A stretch of 64,000 nucleotides of DNA from Burkholderia metallica (GTDB lineage: Bacteria; Pseudomonadota; Gammaproteobacteria; Burkholderiales; Burkholderiaceae): contig NZ_CADFDB010000016.1 of the NCBI RefSeq assembly GCF_902832845.1, positions 62,001 through 126,000 of the forward strand, given 5' to 3'. Below, piece after piece: positions 55,525 through 64,000 of the stretch (positions are counted from its first letter, which is position 1; every line of letters begins with the position of its first letter). A program made the position numbers and the translations under genes. The notes under the pieces are model-generated. The model was not told the DNA's origin. It did no database searches and worked only from the letters and a program-made list of their open reading frames with translations.

Positions 55525-56974
55525 CGCGCGGCATCGCACGCGACGACCGGTCGTCGGGTGTGCCGGCCGGCACCGAGCCGCCCGCGTCCGCCGGCGGCAG
55601 CGTGATCGCGACGCCGAGGCCCCGGCCGCCGATGCCGGCCCCGAATTGCACGGTGCCGCCGAAGTACTGGGTGATGCGCGTGACGATCGACAGCCCGAGT
55701 CCGCTGCCGGGCGACTGCGCGCCGCTGCCGCGATAGAAACGGTCGCCGAGCCGCTCGTGCTCGCCGGGCGCGACGCCCGGGCCGTCGTCGCGCACGACGA
55801 TGCGTTGCCGCCCGCCGTCGTCATGCACCGCGAGTTCGATGCGGCCGCCCGCGCGGCCGTACTTGACGGCGTTGTCGACGAGGTTGTCGAGCAGGATGCC
55901 GATCAGGATCGGATCGGCATCGATCGCCCGGCCGGATACGTGGCCGGCCACGACGTCGATGGCCTTGTCCGAAGCCTTCTGGAGATGGCGATCGATCGCG
56001 GCGTCGACGAGTTCGCGAACGACGACGGCGCGCGTCGGAATGCGTTCGTATTCGTCGAGTCGAGCGAGCAGCAGCAACTGTTCGGCGAGCCGCGCGCTGC
56101 GGTCGACACCTTGAACGACCCGCTGCATCGCCAGTTGCGTGCGAGCCGGATCGTCGGACGCGATCGCGACCTGGGCCTGGACCTTGATCGCGGCCAGCGG
56201 CGTCTTGAGTTCGTGCGCGGCGTCGGACGTGAACGCGCGTTCGCGCACGATCGATTGCCGCAGCCTGGCCAGCAGGCGGTCGATCGCGTCGACCAGCGTG
56301 CGCACCTCGTCCGGCACGGTCGCGATGGCGAGCGGTTCGAGCGATCGCGCGTCGCGCGCGCCGATCAGCGTCGAAAGCGTTTTCAACGGCGCGAGACCGC
56401 GCCCGATCAGGTACCAGAGGAGGAGCGCCAGCACCGGGAGCGCGACGATCAGCGGCAGGACGATGCCGCGTGCGATGCCGGTCGCCAGATCGCTGCGCGT
56501 ATTGGCGATCTCCATCACGCGTATCCAGCGCCCCGACGCGTTGTCGCGCAATGTGTGCGTACGCCACGGCGCGTCGTGAATGACGATCGTCTCAGGGGCG
56601 CCGCGCGGGTTGCGGATATCCGGCAACGCGGCCGCTTCGGCCGGAAGGCTTGATGCGACCACGTTGCCTCGGGCGTCGCGTACCTCGAACAGGATGTCGC
56701 GCGGCAGGCGATCGCCATCGCTTTCAGGGCTGGGTCTCGCGCTGCCGCGATCCAGTTCGACGCGTGCGTCCGGCGGAAAACGGGCGAGGCGGCCGAGGTC
56801 GGCGGCCGACAGATCGACCAGGAGCGACGCATATTCGACGAGGCGGGCGTCTTCCCATTCGCCGATCTCGCGCGTCGCATAGCGGAAGCCGCCGAGTACG
56901 GCGACGAGCCACACGACGGTCACGCAGCCGAGCGCCATCGATGAAACGCGGCGCCGTATCGAGCGGGAGATCAT
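55520..56974 (-). CDS. Sensor histidine kinase (QseC/PmrB-like)
   Basis: 484 residues. Two transmembrane helices (about 10-30 and 165-190) flank a periplasmic sensor domain, followed by HAMP-like linker, H-box FTSDAAHELKTPLAAIK (His near 254), N-box LLDNLVDNAVKYGR, G1 VRDDGPGVAP and G2 GSGLGLSIV. The start overlaps the stop of the response regulator (ATGA). Signal unknown. Confidence 0.9.
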   Translation of the reverse strand: MISRSIRRRVSSMALGCVTVVWLVAVLGGFRYATREIGEWEDARLVEYASLLVDLSAADLGRLARFPPDARVELDRGSARPSPESDGDRLPRDILFEVRDARGNVVASSLPAEAAALPDIRNPRGAPETIVIHDAPWRTHTLRDNASGRWIRVMEIANTRSDLATGIARGIVLPLIVALPVLALLLWYLIGRGLAPLKTLSTLIGARDARSLEPLAIATVPDEVRTLVDAIDRLLARLRQSIVRERAFTSDAAHELKTPLAAIKVQAQVAIASDDPARTQLAMQRVVQGVDRSARLAEQLLLLARLDEYERIPTRAVVVRELVDAAIDRHLQKASDKAIDVVAGHVSGRAIDADPILIGILLDNLVDNAVKYGRAGGRIELAVHDDGGRQRIVVRDDGPGVAPGEHERLGDRFYRGSGAQSPGSGLGLSIVTRITQYFGGTVQFGAGIGGRGLGVAITLPPADAGGSVPAGTPDDRSSRAMPRA

Positions 56975-57630
56975 GCGAGGTCGACCACGTAGCCGATGCC
57001 GCGGACGGTGCGGATCAGTTCCGCGCCGAGCTTCTTGCGCAGGTTCGAGACATGGACCTCGATCGCATTGCTTTCGATGCCTTCCTGCCAGCCGTACAGC
57101 GTGTCTTCGAGGCGCGCGCGCGACTGCGGCGCGCCCGGGTGGCTGACGAGCTGAACCAGGATCGCCCACTCGCGCGAGGTCAGCGCGATACGCGATGCAT
57201 CGCGCGTCACCGTGTGGGCGGTCAGGTCGATCGTGATGTCGCGCCACACGATTTCATCACCGGCGCGACCTTGCGAACGGCGCACGAGCGCACGACAACG
57301 GGCAAGCACCTCGGTCAGCTCGAACGGTTTCGCGAGATAGTCGTCCGCGCCGTCGTCGAGGCCGCGAACGCGGTCGGCCACGGTGCCGCGCGCGGTCAGC
57401 ACCAGCACGGGGACCGTATCGCCCGCGTCTCGCAACGCACGCAGCAGTTCGGTGCCCGATTTTCCCGGCAGACCGAGATCGAGCACGACGAGTGCGAAGC
57501 GCGTCGTCGCGAGCGCCGCGGCGGCCGCGTGACCGTCGCGCAACCAGTCGACGTGATAGCCGGCCTGACTCAGGCTGATCTCGAGACCGCTGCCGATCAG
57601 GTCGTCGTCTTCAACAAGGAGGAGTCGCAT
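56971..57630 (-). CDS. OmpR-family response regulator (QseB/PmrA-like)
   Basis: 219 residues. Receiver domain: LLVEDDDLIG, phosphoacceptor Asp in VVLDLGLPGKSG (about 51), LTARG and KPFEL. C-terminal winged helix (LTSREWAILVQLVSHPG, VEVHVSNLRKKLG-like). GGAGG directly precedes ATG 57630. First gene of an operon with the kinase and probably cytochrome b561. Confidence 0.9.
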   Translation of the reverse strand: MRLLLVEDDDLIGSGLEISLSQAGYHVDWLRDGHAAAAALATTRFALVVLDLGLPGKSGTELLRALRDAGDTVPVLVLTARGTVADRVRGLDDGADDYLAKPFELTEVLARCRALVRRSQGRAGDEIVWRDITIDLTAHTVTRDASRIALTSREWAILVQLVSHPGAPQSRARLEDTLYGWQEGIESNAIEVHVSNLRKKLGAELIRTVRGIGYVVDLA

Positions 57631-57725
57631 GGTCGATTCGGGGGGCGGATGCCTGCGATTGTACGAGTGCAACCGTGCATGCGTGCAACGGATTGTAATG
57701 GTGCAGCATCCGGCTTTCCGCGATT

Positions 57726-57741
57726 CTGAAGAACGCTTAAG
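57726..57741 (-). promoter_or_regulatory. Putative autoregulatory box upstream of the response regulator
   Basis: On the minus strand CTTAAGCGTTCTTCAG: half-sites TTAAG and TTCAG five bases apart, matching the general TTAAG-N5-TTAAG form of this regulator class. Lies about 95 bases before the start codon. Confidence 0.35.
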
Positions 57742-57922
57742 GTTTGCCTCCGGCAATCCCGCTACCATCGGCCACACCGTTTCTCGGGTGTCATCCGTTC
57801 CCAGGATCCCGAACCGGGTCACGCATGTCCGGCACATGCCGCGCGTGCTTGCCCGTCAATCCGCGGCCCTTTCGATCGATCTCCGATCGATGCGTGTCGT
57901 CCGTACGGGAGGTTCATTCTCC

Positions 57923-58273
57923 ATGGCATCTTCGACGATCGGGCGATGGCGTGCCCACCTGCTGATCGCCGCACTGGCCGGCATGTTCATTCAGTGTTTC
58001 GTGCTGGTGTCGTTGCTCGCAGGCCGCATACCCGAAGCATTTTTTACCACGACGACGTTTCGCGTCTGGACCGTCATCGCGGTCGCCACCGCGATCCTTT
58101 CAGCCCGCAAGCTTGCCGATACGGCGTTTCGGGCCGCCGTCGCATGCGGCTACGTGCGCGTGACCGGAATCGATCGCCGCACGGTAGTTGTGTCATCTGA
58201 TTGCGCGTACCGTCGCCTGGTCGTCCTTCACATCCGGCTGCACGGGAATCGATACGGCGGCGCGCACGGGTGA
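57923..58273 (+). CDS. Small membrane protein upstream of the hopanoid genes
   Basis: 116 residues with two clear hydrophobic helices (LLIAALAGMFIQCFVLVSLL, VWTVIAVATAILSA) and a polar tail. GGGAGG lies about ten bases before ATG 57923. Ends 62 bases before hpnI on the same strand. Family not recognised; the basic C-terminus could be a frame-shifted end. Confidence 0.5.
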   Translation: MASSTIGRWRAHLLIAALAGMFIQCFVLVSLLAGRIPEAFFTTTTFRVWTVIAVATAILSARKLADTAFRAAVACGYVRVTGIDRRTVVVSSDCAYRRLVVLHIRLHGNRYGGAHG

Positions 58274-58335
58274 GCCCGCGTGCGCGCGGCTGCGCCGGGG
58301 TGTCGTGGTCGTACGGGTCACCACTGGGGAGAAGC

Positions 58336-59505
58336 ATGGTTTTGCTGCATGTGCTGCACGCGCTGGCCGGCGCAATGTCGATCGTCTGCGGGCTGGGCGT
58401 GTTGCTGGGCATTGCCTACACGGTCACGGCCAGCGTGCTGGTCGGCCGGTTCTTTTCCCGGGCGGCGGCCCGGCCGCGCGCGTATCCGGGCGTCACCGTC
58501 GCGAAGCCGCTGCACGGTGACGAGTGGCAACTCGTACAGCATCTCGAAAGCTTCTTCGTGCAGAATTATCCGGGCCCGGTCCAGCACCTGTTCGGCGTGC
58601 ACGATGCGGCCGACAAGGCGCTTGCCGCCGTCGAGACGCTGCGCGCGCGCTACCCGGACGCGAACGTCAAGGTTGTCGCCGATGCGCGGCTGTACGGGCC
58701 GAACCGCAAGATCGCGAATCTCGTGAACATGCTCGAACACGCGGAGTATTCGGTGCTCTGTCTCGCCGACAGCGACGTGCTGGTCGAGCGCGATTATCTG
58801 TGTGCCGTCGTCGGCGCGCTACAGCAGCCGGATGTCGGCATCGTGACGAGCGTGTATCGCGGCATCGCATCGCCGGGCTTCTGGTCCGGTGTCGCGGTCG
58901 CGATGACGAACTACCATTTCCTGCCGGGCGTGATCACCGGGCTCTTCATCGGGCGTGCGCGGCCGTGCTTTGGCCAGACGATCGCGATCACGCGCGCAAC
59001 GCTCGACCGCATCGGCGGCCTGACGCGTTTCGCGCATCACCTGGCCGAGGATCACGCGCTGGGCGAAGCGGTGCGGCAGGTAGGCGCGCAGGTCGTCATC
59101 CCGCCGTTCGTCGTCGGGCATGCGTGTGTCGAGGAGACGTTCGCGAAGCTCTACGCACACGAGTTGCGCTGGAGCTGCACGATCCGCGCGGCGGACCGGC
59201 TCGGTCACGCGGGCTCGGTGCTGATGCACCCGGTGCCGCTCGCGCTGCTGGCGCTGGCGTTCTCCGGCGGCACGGCTGCCGCGTGCTGGCTGGCGGTGGC
59301 GGCGCTCGTCGCGCGCACGCTGCTGATGCTGAGAACGAGCCGCGCGACCGGCGCGGGCCTGCGCGGCGCGATCTGGCTGCCGTTCGTCGATCTCCTGCAG
59401 TTCTTCGTGTTCGTGTCGAGTTTCTTCTCGTCGCACGTCGTGTGGCGCGGCACGCGCTTTCGCGTCGACCGGGAAGGCCTGCTGTCGTCGGCGAGCGAAT
59501 CATGA
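58336..59505 (+). CDS. hpnI: Hopanoid glycosyltransferase HpnI
   Basis: 389 residues. GT2 fold: N-terminal membrane helix, PGVTVAKPLHGDE, LCLADSDVLVERDYL (DxD), acceptor region HHLAEDHALGEAVRQ, then C-terminal transmembrane helices. HpnI adds an N-acetylglucosamine unit to bacteriohopanetetrol. GGGGAGAAGC precedes ATG; the stop overlaps the hpnL start. Confidence 0.88.
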   Translation: MVLLHVLHALAGAMSIVCGLGVLLGIAYTVTASVLVGRFFSRAAARPRAYPGVTVAKPLHGDEWQLVQHLESFFVQNYPGPVQHLFGVHDAADKALAAVETLRARYPDANVKVVADARLYGPNRKIANLVNMLEHAEYSVLCLADSDVLVERDYLCAVVGALQQPDVGIVTSVYRGIASPGFWSGVAVAMTNYHFLPGVITGLFIGRARPCFGQTIAITRATLDRIGGLTRFAHHLAEDHALGEAVRQVGAQVVIPPFVVGHACVEETFAKLYAHELRWSCTIRAADRLGHAGSVLMHPVPLALLALAFSGGTAAACWLAVAALVARTLLMLRTSRATGAGLRGAIWLPFVDLLQFFVFVSSFFSSHVVWRGTRFRVDREGLLSSASES

Positions 59506-60590
59506 CGACGCAGACTAACCCCGGCGCCGATGCAGCGGAGCGGAACGCCGCGCGGGGCGACGCGCGGCTTCGCCATGTGGGGCAGGTGGCGGCGCTGGGC
59601 GGGCTGGCGCTCGCCGTGTGGCTGATCTGGCGCGAACATCCACTGGACATCCTGCATCGGCTGCAGATCGCCGGCGCGGGGCTGCTGCTCGCGGCGCTGG
59701 CGCACATCCTGCCGATGCTCGCGAATGCATGGGACTGGCGGATGCTGATCCGCAGCCCGCGCCGGCCGTCGTTCGCGACGATGCTGAAGCTCGTGTGGAT
59801 TCGCGAATCGATCAACGGATTGTTGCCGGTCGCGCGGATCGGCGGCGAGATCGTATCGTTCGGCCTGTTGCGGCAGGCGGGCGTGCGGCCGGCGACCGTG
59901 GTGGCGAGCCTCGTCGCCGACATGCAGCTGACGCTGATCAGCCAACTGGTGTTCGCGCTGGTCGCGATCGGCTACGTGCTCGAGCACGTGTCGTCCGATG
60001 CCGCGCGGGTGGCCGGCAACCTCGCGATCGGCATGGCCGCGCTGGTGCCGGTGCTGCTGCTGTTCGCGCTGGTGCAGCACGCGCGGCCGTTCGAGCGCGC
60101 GATGCGCGTGCTCAACCGTGTCACGAGCGGCAAGGTGGTGGCGCTCGTCGGCGAATCGGCGCGCACCGATCAGTCGATCCGGATGATCTGGAGAAAGACC
60201 GGCATCGTCGTGCGTTATCTCGTGATCTGGCAGACGCTTCAGTTCGTGGGCTACGCGCTGGAAATCTGGCTCGCATTGTACTTCCTCGGCGCGGAGCCGA
60301 CCTTCGCGCAGGCGCTCGCGATCGAGGCGCTGATCCAGCTCGTGAGCAGCATCGCGTTCCTGATGCCGGGCGGCCTCGGCGTGCAGGAGGGCGGGTTCGT
60401 GCTGATCGGCGGACTGCTCGGGTTCGACCCGCCGACTTGTCTCGCACTGGCCGGCGCCCGCCGCGTGCGCGACCTGCTGTTCTATCTGCCGGGCTTGCTC
60501 GCATGGCAGTGGGCGGCCGGTTCGACGCATCGGCCGGGCGGCACGAAACGCGCGTCGTTGCCCATCGGGGAATCCGCCCGGCCGCATTGA
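59502..60590 (+). CDS. hpnL: Hopanoid-associated membrane protein HpnL
   Basis: 362 residues, about eight transmembrane helices, of the lysylphosphatidylglycerol-synthase-like (flippase-type) family: INGLLPVARIGGEIVSFGLL, FLMPGGLGVQEGGFVLIGGL. Overlaps hpnI by 4 bases (ATGA). Probably moves or localises modified hopanoids in the envelope (inference from the family). Confidence 0.86.
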   Translation: MTTQTNPGADAAERNAARGDARLRHVGQVAALGGLALAVWLIWREHPLDILHRLQIAGAGLLLAALAHILPMLANAWDWRMLIRSPRRPSFATMLKLVWIRESINGLLPVARIGGEIVSFGLLRQAGVRPATVVASLVADMQLTLISQLVFALVAIGYVLEHVSSDAARVAGNLAIGMAALVPVLLLFALVQHARPFERAMRVLNRVTSGKVVALVGESARTDQSIRMIWRKTGIVVRYLVIWQTLQFVGYALEIWLALYFLGAEPTFAQALAIEALIQLVSSIAFLMPGGLGVQEGGFVLIGGLLGFDPPTCLALAGARRVRDLLFYLPGLLAWQWAAGSTHRPGGTKRASLPIGESARPH

Positions 60591-60607
60591 TGCGACCGGG
60601 CGCCCAT

Positions 60608-60630
60608 GCCGCCCACGCGCGGCGGGCGGC
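60608..60630. terminator. Hairpin between hpnL and denD
   Basis: Perfect 7-bp stem GCCGCCC / GGGCGGC with a 9-nt loop between convergent genes. Confidence 0.35.
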
Positions 60631-60637
60631 GCGGGAA

Positions 60638-61609
60638 TCAGCGCCGTTCGTCCGCGATGTGGCTGCGGATCACGTCCGCGAACGACGTGTCGCCCTTCAG
60701 CCCGAGCGCTTCCGCGCGCGACGTATCCCAGCGGCCCGGCCAGCTGCCGACGATCTTCTCGACGCGCTCGTCCGGTACGTGGCGGATCAGTTTTACGACG
60801 TCGTCGCCGGCAACTTCACGCAGCGCGGCGATCATTTCATCGACCGACACCGACAGGCCGGGCAGATTGATCACCCGTTTGTTGCCGAGCTTCGCGCCGT
60901 CGATCTCGCAGCCGGCGACGAGCGCGTCGATCGCGCCGCGCGGCGACAGCAGCCACAGCCGCGTCGAACCCGGCACCGGGCACACGCTTTCCTCGCCGTT
61001 CAGCGGCTCGCGGATGATGCCGCTCGCGAACGACGACGCGGCCGCGTTCGGCCGGCCCGGCCGCACGCTGATCGTCGGCAGGCGCAGCACGCGGCCGTCG
61101 ACGAAGCCGCGTCGCGCGTAGTCGCACAGCAGCAGTTCGGCGATCGCTTTCTCCGCGCCGTACGACGATTGCGGATTCAGCGCGGTGTCGTCCTGCACGA
61201 CGTCGGGCAGCGCGCCGCCATACACCGCGACCGAGCTCGTGAACACGACGCGCGGCTGGTGGCCGCGGGCGCGGCACACTTCGAGCAACGTGCGCGACGC
61301 ATCGAGGTTGATCCGCATGCCGAGATCGAAATCGGCTTCGGCCTGCCCGCTGACGATCGCCGCGAGGTGGAAGATCGCGCCGGTCTGCGTGTCGATCGCG
61401 CTGTCGAGCACCGTGCGATCGGCGATATCGCCGACGATCGACGTCACGCGTGCGTCGCCGAAATCGCTGCCCGCGACGACGTCGAGCAGCACCAGCTCGT
61501 CGATCTTCTCGCTGCGGCCGCCGGGGCCGGTCAGTTCGCCGCGCTCGAGCAGTTTGCGCGCGAGACGCTGGCCGAGGAAGCCGGCGCCGCCGGTGATCAG
61601 TACTTTCAT
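60638..61609 (-). CDS. denD: D-erythronate dehydrogenase (NAD-dependent epimerase family)
   Basis: 323 residues, short-chain dehydrogenase/epimerase fold: MKVLITGGAGFLGQRLARKL at the start, active-site SYGAEKAIAE (YxxxK) and VFTSSVAVYGG. DenD oxidises D-erythronate to 2-oxo-tetronate in the four-carbon acid-sugar pathway. The assignment rests on the otnI gene just upstream. ATG 61609. Confidence 0.88.
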   Translation of the reverse strand: MKVLITGGAGFLGQRLARKLLERGELTGPGGRSEKIDELVLLDVVAGSDFGDARVTSIVGDIADRTVLDSAIDTQTGAIFHLAAIVSGQAEADFDLGMRINLDASRTLLEVCRARGHQPRVVFTSSVAVYGGALPDVVQDDTALNPQSSYGAEKAIAELLLCDYARRGFVDGRVLRLPTISVRPGRPNAAASSFASGIIREPLNGEESVCPVPGSTRLWLLSPRGAIDALVAGCEIDGAKLGNKRVINLPGLSVSVDEMIAALREVAGDDVVKLIRHVPDERVEKIVGSWPGRWDTSRAEALGLKGDTSFADVIRSHIADERR

Positions 61610-61637
61610 GTTCTTCACCCTCAGAGGAATACGGGAA

Positions 61638-62414
61638 TTACAGGTACGGCCTGAGCCAGCCGAGCCCTTCGGACGTGCCGGCTTTCGGCCGGTATTCGCA
61701 GCCGATCCAGCCGTCGTAGCCGAGCGCATCGATCAGCGCGAACAGATACGGGTAGTTGAGTTCGCCGACGTCCGGCTCGTGGCGCTCGGGCACGCCCGCG
61801 ATCTGGATATGGCCGATGCCCGCGAAATCGCGCTTGAGCTTCATCGCGAGATCGCCTTCGACGATCTGGCAGTGGTAGCAGTCGAACTGCACCTTCAGGT
61901 TCGGCGCGCCGACTTCCGCGCAGATTGCCTGCGCGTCGTCCTGGCGGCTCAGGAAATAACCGGGCATGTCGCGCTGGTTGATCGGCTCGATCAGGATCGT
62001 GATGCCGTGCGCGGCGGCGGCCTGGGCGGCATGCCGCAGGTTCGCCAGGTAGGTGTCGCGATGGCGCGCGCGGTCGGCGCCCGGCGGCACCATGCCGGCC
62101 ATCACGTGCAGCTTCCGGTTGCCGAGCACGCGCGCATAGTCGAGCGCCTGGTCGATGCCGTTCCGGAACTCGTCCTCGCGGCCCGGCAGCGACGCGGTGC
62201 CGCGTTCGCCTGCGGCCCAGTCGCCGGGCGGCGCGTTGAACAGCGCCTGTTCGAGATTGTGTGCGTCGAGGCGCGCGCGGATGTCCTCGGCGGCGAAGTC
62301 GTACGGGAACAGGTACTCGACGGCCTTGAAGCCGTCGTAGGCGGCAGCGGCGAAGCGTTCGAGAAACGCATGCTCGGTGTACATCATCGAGAGGTTGGCG
62401 GCGAAGCGTGGCAT
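61638..62414 (-). CDS. otnI: 2-oxo-tetronate isomerase OtnI (hydroxypyruvate-isomerase-like)
   Basis: 258-residue TIM-barrel of the Hyi family: [66 protein letters not shown], with Glu/Asp/His metal ligands. It interconverts 2-oxo- and 3-oxo-tetronate. Forms a unit with denD and the MFS transporter; the kinase and aldolase steps are not in the window. Confidence 0.88.
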   Translation of the reverse strand: MPRFAANLSMMYTEHAFLERFAAAAYDGFKAVEYLFPYDFAAEDIRARLDAHNLEQALFNAPPGDWAAGERGTASLPGREDEFRNGIDQALDYARVLGNRKLHVMAGMVPPGADRARHRDTYLANLRHAAQAAAAHGITILIEPINQRDMPGYFLSRQDDAQAICAEVGAPNLKVQFDCYHCQIVEGDLAMKLKRDFAGIGHIQIAGVPERHEPDVGELNYPYLFALIDALGYDGWIGCEYRPKAGTSEGLGWLRPYL

Positions 62415-62489
62415 GGCAGCGGGTCCTGTGAATGAATGGGGCGGGGCGTCGGGCGCCCCGCGTCGAATGGCTGCGCGATGAGCGGCGCG

Positions 62490-63815
62490 TCAGCGATTCA
62501 CGAGTTTCGCGGGCGTGAGCCACACGGCGAGCGCGCCGATCACGAGCATCGCCGCGAGCACGTACATCCCGGATGCGGTGCTGTGCGTGACGTCCTTCAG
62601 GTAGCCGATCACGTATGGGCTCGCGAAACCGGCGAGGTTGCCGACCGAGTTGATGATCGCGATCCCGGCCGCGGCCGCGGAGCCGGCGAGGAACGCGGTC
62701 GGCAGCGACCAGAACAGCGGCGCGCAGGTCAGCACGCCGCCTGCCGCGAGCGACAGGAACACGATCGACACCGCCGTATTGTGCGAGTACGACGCGGCGA
62801 CCGCAAACCCGAGCGCGCCCATCAGCGCCGGCACGATCAGGTGCCAGCGGCGTTCGCGGCGCTTGTCCGCGCTGTGGCCGAACAGGTTCATCACGACGAT
62901 CGCGACAAGGAACGGAATCGCGGACAACAAGCCGATCTGCAGCGTATCGGTGATCCCGGTCGATTTGACGAGCGTCGGCATCCAGAACGTGAGGCCGTAC
63001 TGGCCGGTGACGAACGCGAAGTAGATCAGCGACATCCACCACATGCGCGGGTCGGCGAATACGGCCTTCAGCGAATGGCCGTGCTTCTGCTGCTCCTGCG
63101 GCTGCGCGGCGATTTCGTCTTCGAGCAGTTGCTTCTCGCGCTCGTCGAGCCACTTCGCGCTGCGGATGCTGTTGTCGAGATACAGGATCGTCGCGATGCC
63201 GACGAGCACGGCCGGCACGGCTTCGATCATGAACATCCATTGCCAGCCATGGAAGCCCGAGCCGCCGTGAAAGCGCTCCATGATCCAGCCCGACAGCGGG
63301 TTGCCGAAGATGCCCGATACCGGAATCGCGGACATGAACACCGCGATGATCTTCGCGCGGCGATGCGACGGGAACCAGTACGTGAGATACAGGATCACGC
63401 CCGGATAGAAGCCGGCTTCCGCGAGGCCGAGCAGGAAGCGCAGCACGTAGAACTGCGTCGGCGTCTGCACGAACGCGAACAGGCCGGACAGCAGGCCCCA
63501 CGTGATCATGATCCGCGCGATCCAGATGCGCGCGCCGATGCGGTGCATCAGCATGTTGCTTGGCAGTTCGAACAGAAAATAGCCCAGAAAGAAAATGCCG
63601 GCGCCGAGCCCGAACACGGTTTCGCTGAACGCGAGATCCTGCGACATCTGCAGCTTCGCGAAGCCGACGTTCACGCGGTCGAGATACGCGACCACGTAGC
63701 AGAGCATCAGGAACGGCACGATGCGCCAGAACACTTTCTTGTAGGTGCGGTCGAGTTCGGCCGAATGGGCGGGCGCGGCGGGCGAGCGGCCAGCGGCCGC
63801 GTCGAGAGCAGTCAT
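62490..63815 (-). CDS. MFS transporter, anion:cation symporter (ACS) family
   Basis: 441 residues, twelve hydrophobic helices. The helix-1 signature YLDRVNVGFAKLQM and the GLAEAGFYPGVILYL motif identify the ACS group (tartrate, galactonate, phthalate transporters). A cytoplasmic loop with KWLDEREKQLLEDEI separates the halves. Given denD/otnI, a tetronate or related sugar acid is the likely substrate. Confidence 0.88.
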   Translation of the reverse strand: MTALDAAAGRSPAAPAHSAELDRTYKKVFWRIVPFLMLCYVVAYLDRVNVGFAKLQMSQDLAFSETVFGLGAGIFFLGYFLFELPSNMLMHRIGARIWIARIMITWGLLSGLFAFVQTPTQFYVLRFLLGLAEAGFYPGVILYLTYWFPSHRRAKIIAVFMSAIPVSGIFGNPLSGWIMERFHGGSGFHGWQWMFMIEAVPAVLVGIATILYLDNSIRSAKWLDEREKQLLEDEIAAQPQEQQKHGHSLKAVFADPRMWWMSLIYFAFVTGQYGLTFWMPTLVKSTGITDTLQIGLLSAIPFLVAIVVMNLFGHSADKRRERRWHLIVPALMGALGFAVAASYSHNTAVSIVFLSLAAGGVLTCAPLFWSLPTAFLAGSAAAAGIAIINSVGNLAGFASPYVIGYLKDVTHSTASGMYVLAAMLVIGALAVWLTPAKLVNR

Positions 63816-63929
63816 CGTCGTCTCCAGGATGTTGTCTGCCGGCGGCGCGCGCGCCGCCGGATCATGTGTGTGTGCTGACGGAACGGCCCGCGCACACGGC
63901 GGGCAGGAAAATCGTTGCGCGGCGCGTCG

Positions 63930-64000
63930 TTACCAGCGCGCGCCGAAGCTGGCACGCAGTTCGTCGAGCGCCGCGTCGTCGAGCGGTTCGGGTTTCGGGT
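63930..64000 (-). CDS. C-terminal end of a gene continuing beyond the window
   Basis: An open minus-strand frame ends in TAA at 63930 and encodes PLDDAALDELRASFGARW at its C-terminus. Codon use looks coding and the orientation matches the otn cluster, but 23 residues are too few to name the product. Confidence 0.35.
   Translation of the reverse strand, partial: PKPEPLDDAALDELRASFGARW

Noticed and set aside
1-64000. tRNA, rRNA, insertion sequences, phage genes
   Set aside because: None recognised by sequence or by transposase/integrase-like proteins.

Overview
This window is high-GC proteobacterial DNA of the Burkholderia type, most like a secondary replicon of a Burkholderia cepacia complex strain. 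The assignment is inferred from the gene families (liu leucine operon under a TetR regulator, Tat-exported phospholipase C, DUF2827 proteins, hpnI/hpnL, paired DUF4148 proteins, a giant trimeric autotransporter), not from a database search. No rRNA, tRNA, CRISPR array, insertion sequence or phage gene was seen.

Layout. 1-3.9 kb: a vanillate-demethylase-like locus (two Rieske oxygenases around one reductase) with a divergent MarR regulator and a repeat/palindrome operator between them. 3.9-10.5 kb: a TetR regulator divergent from liuABCD (leucine/isovalerate degradation), with two matching 13-bp palindromes in the promoter region. 10.5-13.3 kb: a small lipoprotein gene and a phosphocholine-type phospholipase C.

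13.3-32.5 kb is the most unusual part. It holds a SAM methyltransferase, four DUF2827 proteins (glycosyltransferase-like; one alone, three in a tight operon), a DUF4019 exported protein, an FkbM methyltransferase/glycosyltransferase fusion, an EAL phosphodiesterase, an OmpA-like lipoprotein and a 2,522-residue trimeric autotransporter adhesin. About two thirds of the adhesin's stalk repeat is Ser/Thr. I propose, as inference only, that the enzymes modify this adhesin or another surface glycan. An AT-rich block of about 0.5 kb, inside a 1.27-kb gene-free stretch, lies upstream of the adhesin.

32.5-43 kb: a ferritin-like diiron protein, a CV_2116-type small protein, an FMN reductase, a NIPSNAP protein, a candidate small RNA with its own promoter and terminator, a GNAT acetyltransferase, and a DUF2339/DUF3999 membrane pair. 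43-47.4 kb: choline/betaine ABC transport (choV, choW, a GlxA/GbdR-type regulator, choX). 47.4-53.8 kb: a TRIC-type channel with a coupled leader ORF, a PACE efflux pump with divergent LysR, an Asp-box repeat protein with a MoaD/ThiS-like protein, an NTF2-like protein with a divergent frameshifted LysR gene, and an aspartyl/asparaginyl hydroxylase-like protein. 53.9-57.6 kb: two DUF4148 proteins and a two-component system followed by cytochrome b561. 57.9-60.6 kb: a small membrane protein and hopanoid genes hpnI-hpnL. 60.6-64 kb: a four-carbon sugar-acid cluster (denD, otnI, MFS transporter) and the 3' end of another gene.
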